Positions 60,243 through 64,000 of a DNA stretch of 64,000 nucleotides are shown here, in pieces (position 1 is the first letter of the stretch; the number at the start of each line of letters is the position of its first letter). Under the pieces are notes generated by a model. The model was not told the origin of the DNA and did no database searches. It was given only the letters and a program-made list of their open reading frames with translations. The DNA comes from Bacteroidia bacterium (GTDB lineage Bacteria; Bacteroidota; Bacteroidia; Chitinophagales; UBA2359), in assembly GCA_030427245.1 (NCBI GenBank), contig JAUHXA010000014.1, positions 1 to 64,000 of the forward strand, written 5' to 3'. A program made the translations under genes and the position numbers.

Positions 60243-60449
60243 CTAATGACATGCTTCGTTGTCGGAGATGTGGTAACTCTCATAATCGGGATTATGAGTA
60301 AAATAAAGTTCAGATAACATTAATCTTATATTCTCAATATTATGCCATTCCGATGAAAAAGGAGCAAGTTCTCCTTTTTTATCGCTTAGAAATTCTCTGA
60401 ATTTAGTGATAGTAGCTAAATCCTGTCTTGTGAATTTGCTGTTTTTCAT
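60243..60449 (-). CDS. Small hypothetical early protein
   Basis: 68 residues, helical; leader AAACACCCAAGCAA is a variant of the early AACAACCAAG leader. Overlaps the upstream gene's stop by 4 bp. Confidence 0.65.
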   Translation of the reverse strand: MKNSKFTRQDLATITKFREFLSDKKGELAPFSSEWHNIENIRLMLSELYFTHNPDYESYHISDNEACH

Positions 60450-60664
60450 TTGCTTGGGTGTTTATTTTGTTTTCTTTTAATGTTTTGCTTGGCATTCCTT
60501 AGATACAGCTTATATCTCCTATCATTTATAATTTTTTTAACTTCATCATACCTTGCAAGCGTTTCTTCATACAATCCCGATTCGTCACCATCTGCATTTT
60601 GAATAAAGAAATCACGAAAATCAGAAAGCAAGGATGATATTTTACTGATTTCATTTAAGTTCAT
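60446..60664 (-). CDS. Small hypothetical early protein after hairpin copy 2
   Basis: 72 residues (MNLNEISKISSLLSDFRDFF then a basic C-terminus, KQNIKRKQNKHPSK). The ATG directly follows the CCTGTCG hairpin and AATAAACAACCAA. Confidence 0.65.
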   Translation of the reverse strand: MNLNEISKISSLLSDFRDFFIQNADGDESGLYEETLARYDEVKKIINDRRYKLYLRNAKQNIKRKQNKHPSK

Positions 60665-60678
60665 TTGGTTGTTTATTA

Positions 60679-60702
60679 AAACCTGTCGAATTCGACAGGT
60701 TT
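60679..60702 (-). terminator. CCTGTCG hairpin plus U-tract, copy 2
   Basis: AAACCTGTCG, loop AATT, CGACAGGTTT, a perfect 24-bp palindrome. On the minus strand it is followed by T-rich sequence and AATAAACAACCAAATG. It matches copy 1 at 372-396 including the leader. Confidence 0.65.
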
Positions 60703-60711
60703 AGGTTACTT

Positions 60712-60764
60712 AATATTGCCCTCACTTCTGATAAGCCTCATTATCAGGAGTGAAAGCAATAATT
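60712..60764 (-). ncRNA. Long hairpin next to tRNA-like copy B
   Basis: On the minus strand, ATTATTGC ... GCAATAT encloses TCAC/GTGA and TGATAA/TTATCA with loop TGAGGC. It starts 1 nt after the tRNA-like element ends. It is unrelated in sequence to the structure after copy A but in the same position. Confidence 0.5.
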
Positions 60765-60765
60765 G

Positions 60766-60835
60766 TGGAGCTATGCGGTTTCGAGCCGCATTACCAATTC
60801 CCTTGATAATTTTGTTATCTCGGTACAATAGCCCC
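60766..60835 (-). ncRNA. tRNA-Ala-like RNA element, copy B
   Basis: Identical over 70 nt to copy A at 1194-1263 (71 with the next C): acceptor GGGGCTA/TAGCTCC with G3-U70, T-arm TGCGG-CTCGAAA-CCGCA, no anticodon arm. Its 5' end overlaps the end of the 171-residue gene: the last codons (GAIVPR and stop) lie inside the element. Processing at its 5' end would therefore remove that gene's stop codon. Confidence 0.7.
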
Positions 60836-61330
60836 ATGATTTTTTTTAAGTGATAAATATTCATCCCAATCCTCCGCCCTTATATTCTTCTCCAGAAACT
60901 CATCCATGCCCATATCACGACACTCGTTTACAAATCTCATAAACCCAACCACTCCCCTACACTCCTCCAATCCATCTCTTCTAAATTTGGACTTCATAGG
61001 TTCATCAAGTGATGCAATCCAATCATCAAATTCTTCTGGAGTAGCATCCTCTCCTTCTGGTTGGTCATAGTATCGCTTACACCAATATCCAAAGCGAAAA
61101 ATATAATCTTCCCATAAGGGGATTATGGATACCGAATGAGCCTTTTTCAGCAAAGCATCATCCGCAGACGTGTAATAGTCTTTTTCGGCTCCTGCAATCT
61201 TCATTTCAATGCGATATTCAACCGCCTCCGCAGGCTTGCCGAGTTCTTGCAGCTTCGATTTAATCGCTGCTTTACGGTAAGCAAGAGATTGGTTTTTGAA
61301 TTGGATAGGGTGTATTTCTGGTATCTTCAT
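60815..61330 (-). CDS. Hypothetical protein ending inside tRNA-like element
   Basis: 171 residues, acidic and helical (YCKRYYDQPEGEDATPEEFDDWI). No family recognised. The last six codons are part of the tRNA-Ala-like element. Its start overlaps the upstream gene's stop by 4 bp (61327-61330). Confidence 0.7.
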   Translation of the reverse strand: MKIPEIHPIQFKNQSLAYRKAAIKSKLQELGKPAEAVEYRIEMKIAGAEKDYYTSADDALLKKAHSVSIIPLWEDYIFRFGYWCKRYYDQPEGEDATPEEFDDWIASLDEPMKSKFRRDGLEECRGVVGFMRFVNECRDMGMDEFLEKNIRAEDWDEYLSLKKNHGAIVPR

Positions 61331-62316
61331 TGTGCTTTCTTGTATTGCTTATCATAAGCTGCTGCCTGTTTTAACCACTCTTCATGTTCTTTCTTTAAGG
61401 GTACTCGCTGACAAATCGCACCAGCTCCTGATGTGGGGTAATTGTTCCAATCCCAAGCATCACCATCCCCGCCATTGTTGCGAACATAATAAAAGTGATT
61501 TTTATCCTTGTGAAGCCATGAACCTCCACCGTTTAGTGTTGGCCCCTGATGGGTGAATACCATAATGCGGGGCAGTTCTGCAATCAATTTACATTCTTCT
61601 TCAGTAGGATTGTTGTCGGGTACACTGGAGAAAAAAGCATGAAACTCACTCTTCAAACGCTTTGTTTCTGCCTTTTGGGTTTCGTGAGACTTCTTGTCTG
61701 CCTCCTCAATGTCGTTTAGTTGCTGCAAAATAGGCGTGTCCCCGAGCAATACCTGTGAACCGTAATAACTCACCTTTATTCCTGCCCTCAACAGGTCTGC
61801 TATCGCCCCAACAGCGTAGTACCATCCTCTCACCTCTCTTGTGGAGGTATAGTACCCTGGCATTTGGTCATCCAGCCATTCCATCTCTTCCTCGCTTCCG
61901 TTATTGTAGGTGCGATGAGAAGAGGAGATGATGTTCCAAATTCCTTTGGGTAGTCGTTGGGTGATAACCAATCCTAAGCCCATCTTTGATTTGAATTCGA
62001 CAGCCGTACTACCTCCACGAATGGAAGACTCCAGTATTGTCTCATCTCGAACCCTTCTGTGTTCTTTTGATTCTACAAAATAACCATGCACGTTCTCTCC
62101 TACTTTTAGGCAGATTTCGGGGTGCTTTATCAGTAGTGTACCTTTTCTTGTCATCTCCAACACCTCCTCTTTTCGCAATCCCGCTTTTTCCATTGCCTCC
62201 GAATTGACGAATGGTTTTTGATTGTAGTTGTACAGATAGCCCTGTGAATCGGAAGCAGCCGAGAAGTATCTTTCTGTACCGTCTGGCTTGGTGAGGATAT
62301 ATTGATTTGTTTTCAT
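61327..62316 (-). CDS. Hypothetical protein in Csf3-like operon
   Basis: 329 residues, no signal peptide. Contains a Gly/Trp-rich stretch near the C-terminus (YVRNNGGDGDAWDWNNYPTS). No enzyme motif recognised. Tightly packed with its neighbours, so it probably serves the same pathway as the Csf3-like gene. Confidence 0.7.
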   Translation of the reverse strand: MKTNQYILTKPDGTERYFSAASDSQGYLYNYNQKPFVNSEAMEKAGLRKEEVLEMTRKGTLLIKHPEICLKVGENVHGYFVESKEHRRVRDETILESSIRGGSTAVEFKSKMGLGLVITQRLPKGIWNIISSSHRTYNNGSEEEMEWLDDQMPGYYTSTREVRGWYYAVGAIADLLRAGIKVSYYGSQVLLGDTPILQQLNDIEEADKKSHETQKAETKRLKSEFHAFFSSVPDNNPTEEECKLIAELPRIMVFTHQGPTLNGGGSWLHKDKNHFYYVRNNGGDGDAWDWNNYPTSGAGAICQRVPLKKEHEEWLKQAAAYDKQYKKAQ

Positions 62317-62334
62317 TATATGATGTTGTTTTTT

Positions 62335-62454
62335 TTATTTAAACACTACTTTGGATTCGTAATCCAGTCCTCTTTCATTATACCCCCTTTCGTAGATTAC
62401 GCCTGATTTACAAACAAGCGTAAGGCAATATCCGTCAGAAGATATGTTAAGCAT
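62335..62454 (-). CDS. Small hypothetical protein (39 aa)
   Basis: ATG 62454-62452 to TAA 62337-62335. The product (MLNISSDGYCLTLVCKSGVI then YERGYNERGLDYES) is protein-like and fills the gap between two genes of the operon. The hairpin AGCATTT/AAATGCT overlaps its start. Confidence 0.5.
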   Translation of the reverse strand: MLNISSDGYCLTLVCKSGVIYERGYNERGLDYESKVVFK

Positions 62455-62492
62455 TTCTAAAATGCTACGCAAATATTTTTTTATAAAAACGC

Positions 62493-62984
62493 TTAAAAAG
62501 ATAATTTATTTTTGATAGCAGTTAGTTTGCTTCTCGTAACCTCCACTTCGTCAGTGCTTGACAGTCCTTTCTGCATAAGCGTTTCCCAAAGCATTAGCTG
62601 TGTATCAATCCCATCCAAAAGCGTTTGTTGGTTGTCTTGGGTGAGTGTGACAGACTTTGAAGCTTTGCCTGTTACTAGTATGGTCATTTCTCCGCTTTCA
62701 ATCTCCACGTTTGCAGCAGATGCTTCTTTCAATAATTCCTGCGCTGCATCCATGATGGCTTGCTGTTCTTGATGACTCAGTGTGCCAAGGCTAATCTTTG
62801 AACTCAACCCTGTACGTTTGGCGGTGCGAGTTTTGTTGGTGTTCCCCGCATGAGGAATGAGGTGTTTTCGCTCAACAAGCAAATCATACGCTCGACACAA
62901 CAAAGTCGTTTTGTTGAGAATCTTTTTTTCGTCACATATAGTCTTCAAAAACTGATATGCGTCTTGTGGTTTAGGCTGCTTCAT
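62493..62984 (-). CDS. Hypothetical helical protein next to Csf3-like gene
   Basis: 163 residues from ATG 62984 (MKQPKPQDAYQFLKTICDEK), which overlaps the Csf3-like stop region by 14 bp; the longer frame to 63173 lies within that gene. Basic middle (KTRTAKRTGLSSK), helical C-terminal half. A small-subunit-like role beside a RAMP protein is possible but not shown. Confidence 0.65.
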   Translation of the reverse strand: MKQPKPQDAYQFLKTICDEKKILNKTTLLCRAYDLLVERKHLIPHAGNTNKTRTAKRTGLSSKISLGTLSHQEQQAIMDAAQELLKEASAANVEIESGEMTILVTGKASKSVTLTQDNQQTLLDGIDTQLMLWETLMQKGLSSTDEVEVTRSKLTAIKNKLSF

Positions 62985-63801
62985 AAGATATTGCGTTTTT
63001 TGAAAGTTCAGTAAATGGCACGTAGCACTTGTCAATATTTTCGGGTAGCCATGCAGGAGCTGCCCATGAGCGTTGTTGGATTTGAAATCCATTTCGCCCA
63101 TACCTATAATTATCCTCCTCATCCAAAACAGACAGTGGCATTGGTCGGAGTAGATGTGAATGAAAATCAACACTGGAGTTTTCTATTTCAAAACCACTGA
63201 CCACTCCCCTACCCTGGCTTCTTCCTTTCTTGCCGATGCTTCGAATATATTTTTTACACAACCGAGACACTTCCGTAGAATCTCCTTCAAAGTAAAACCA
63301 CGCCTCACTAATCAGGTGTCGCTCCTGCGGAATATCTACCGCCTTATCTGGTCCTGCATTGGTTCGGTATTTTCGTTTTCTGCCATCCGCAGCTATCAAA
63401 TGTGAGTGCTGCGAGTCGAATTTTTGGCGAGTAGGTTCGATGTAGCTGTGTCCTCCTGGAGCATAAAACATCTGACTGCCATACAACCATCCGTCTTTAT
63501 GCACTTCCAAAGGAAAATCTGTTAGCCTGTTTACTTCCAATCGCCTATATTGAACCTTGCCAATATCATTTTTGTGGATGAGTATTTCAATACCATCCAT
63601 ATTAATGGCTATCACAAAGTTTCTTGCTCCTTCCAAAGCTATGCGGTTGAAGTCAATACGAGGCTCGGGCAAATGAGTGCGAGCCTTTGGAGTATATTGA
63701 AGATTGTCTACAAGCCATGCGTAGCCTATTAAGTCCTCCAAAAGTGGAGGGAAGGTGAAGCTTGGAGGCGAGTCGAATTTGAAGGTTATTTTCTGTGTCA
63801 T
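62971..63801 (-). CDS. Csf3-like (Cas5-group RAMP) protein
   Basis: 276 residues. N-terminal FPPLLEDLIGYAWL; FPLEVHKDGWLYGSQMFY at 96-113; NAGPDKAVDIP at 148-158; then FEGDSTEVSRLCKKYIRSIG followed by KKGRSQGRG (190-199), the glycine-rich loop of RAMP folds; C-terminal APAWLPENIDKCYVPF, like the PYWHPENR...C..P ending of type IV CRISPR Csf3 proteins. In type IV systems Csf3 binds the 5' part of the guide RNA. No csf1, csf2 or CRISPR array is in this window. It follows an IbrB-like ParB gene by 24 bp. It may be an RNA-binding protein of a phage system distinct from CRISPR. Confidence 0.6.
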   Translation of the reverse strand: MTQKITFKFDSPPSFTFPPLLEDLIGYAWLVDNLQYTPKARTHLPEPRIDFNRIALEGARNFVIAINMDGIEILIHKNDIGKVQYRRLEVNRLTDFPLEVHKDGWLYGSQMFYAPGGHSYIEPTRQKFDSQHSHLIAADGRKRKYRTNAGPDKAVDIPQERHLISEAWFYFEGDSTEVSRLCKKYIRSIGKKGRSQGRGVVSGFEIENSSVDFHSHLLRPMPLSVLDEEDNYRYGRNGFQIQQRSWAAPAWLPENIDKCYVPFTELSKNAISYEAA

Positions 63802-63825
63802 AATTTAAAAGCGATTAAAAATGTT

Positions 63826-64000
63826 CTATTCCCAAGCGGGAGAATATTCGTGATCTTGAAACAATCCAGAAACTCCCAATCCCACAAAAACTTTCAGTCT
63901 GGTTACCTCATCGGTTTTCATGCCAATCTCCTTCCCTATTTTCTCATCATCCCATCCAAGTTCCACCATATCCTTCACAAGTTCGGCAGTAGAACCTGCT
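63826..64000 (-). CDS. ParB-like (IbrB type) protein, C-terminal 57 residues
   Basis: The frame enters from the right edge and ends at TAG 63828-63826. ELVKDMVELGWDDEKIGKEI, then TDEVTRLKVFVGLGVSGLF and EYSPAWE, is the typical end of IbrB-like ParB proteins, with a helix-turn-helix. IbrB genes are commonly paired with IbrA, a PAPS-reductase-like gene, which would lie to the right, outside the window. Confidence 0.6.
   Translation of the reverse strand, partial: AGSTAELVKDMVELGWDDEKIGKEIGMKTDEVTRLKVFVGLGVSGLFQDHEYSPAWE

Noticed and set aside
1194-60835. attL/attR of an integrated prophage (tRNA-derived direct repeat)
   Set aside because: The two copies are inverted, equally incomplete, and embedded in early operons on both sides; att repeats should be direct and one should belong to a complete tRNA gene.
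60815-60835. Conserved hexapeptide GAIVPR as a shared protein motif between the two arms
   Set aside because: It is simply the translation of the tRNA-like element; in copy A the frame belongs to no gene.
1-64000. CRISPR array to go with the Csf3-like gene
   Set aside because: No regularly spaced direct repeats were seen in the window; the repeats found are single hairpins, palindromes or dispersed leader motifs.

Overview
The window is wall-to-wall bacteriophage DNA: no rRNA, no housekeeping genes, tightly packed small genes, a small and a large terminase subunit, a tape-measure protein, a capsid protease/scaffold, capsid, tail fibre, endolysins and two tyrosine recombinases. It looks like a temperate, long-tailed (siphovirus-like) phage or prophage of a Bacteroidota host. 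Evidence for the host: A/C-rich leaders without Shine-Dalgarno sequences, several promoters of the Bacteroidota type (TTG, 19-21 nt, TAnnTTTG), lipoprotein signals, and redox proteins that depend on bacillithiol, a thiol made by many Bacteroidota. Both ends of the window cut through genes, so the genome continues on both sides.

Layout. (1) 0-2.2 kb, plus strand: small early-type genes, a tRNA-Ala-like RNA element, a structured RNA and a PD-(D/E)XK-like nuclease. (2) 2.4-7.2 kb: three tandem fusions of a ParB-like domain to a DNA methyltransferase. (3) 7.2-16.3 kb: a lipoprotein, regulators, terminase (8.8-11.0 kb), a DUF551-like/bacilliredoxin fusion, small unknown genes and two large unknown proteins, the second with a probable -1 frameshift extension. 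(4) 16.6-28.3 kb: tail-tip/adhesin block rich in Ig-like, PKD-like and fibronectin-like domains. (5) 28.3-30.7 kb: accessory island with a YpdA-type bacillithiol-disulfide reductase and, on the minus strand, a HTH regulator and a secreted protein. (6) 31-36.7 kb: tape measure. (7) 37-47 kb: protease with nested scaffold, major capsid candidate, tail tube/connector candidates, fibre. (8) 46.8-51.2 kb: lipoprotein, subtilisin-like protease, small membrane and secreted proteins of a probable lysis cassette. (9) 51.2-56.1 kb: portal candidate, adaptor candidate, amidase and GH108-type lysozyme. (10) 56.1-64 kb, minus strand: two tandem tyrosine recombinases behind a 44-bp perfect inverted repeat, a string of small early genes, a second identical copy of the tRNA-Ala-like element, a Csf3 (Cas5-like) RAMP protein and the end of an IbrB-like ParB protein.

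How it works together. Late genes run rightwards from 2 to 56 kb in about a dozen units. Most units begin with the same two-part sequence: CACGTATA, then ATCAGCAA a few bases later, on or just before the start codon and often directly behind a terminator. It occurs 13 times, only on the plus strand and only between 2 and 51 kb. The early arms at the two ends use other signals (a CCTGTCG/CGACAGG hairpin and an AACAACCAA leader) and share the 70-nt tRNA-Ala-like element. The most unusual content is this pair of regulatory systems, the two-gene bacillithiol redox module, the Csf3-like/ParB pair at the right edge, and the inverted repeat next to the paired recombinases. All assignments come from reading the sequence; no database search was run.
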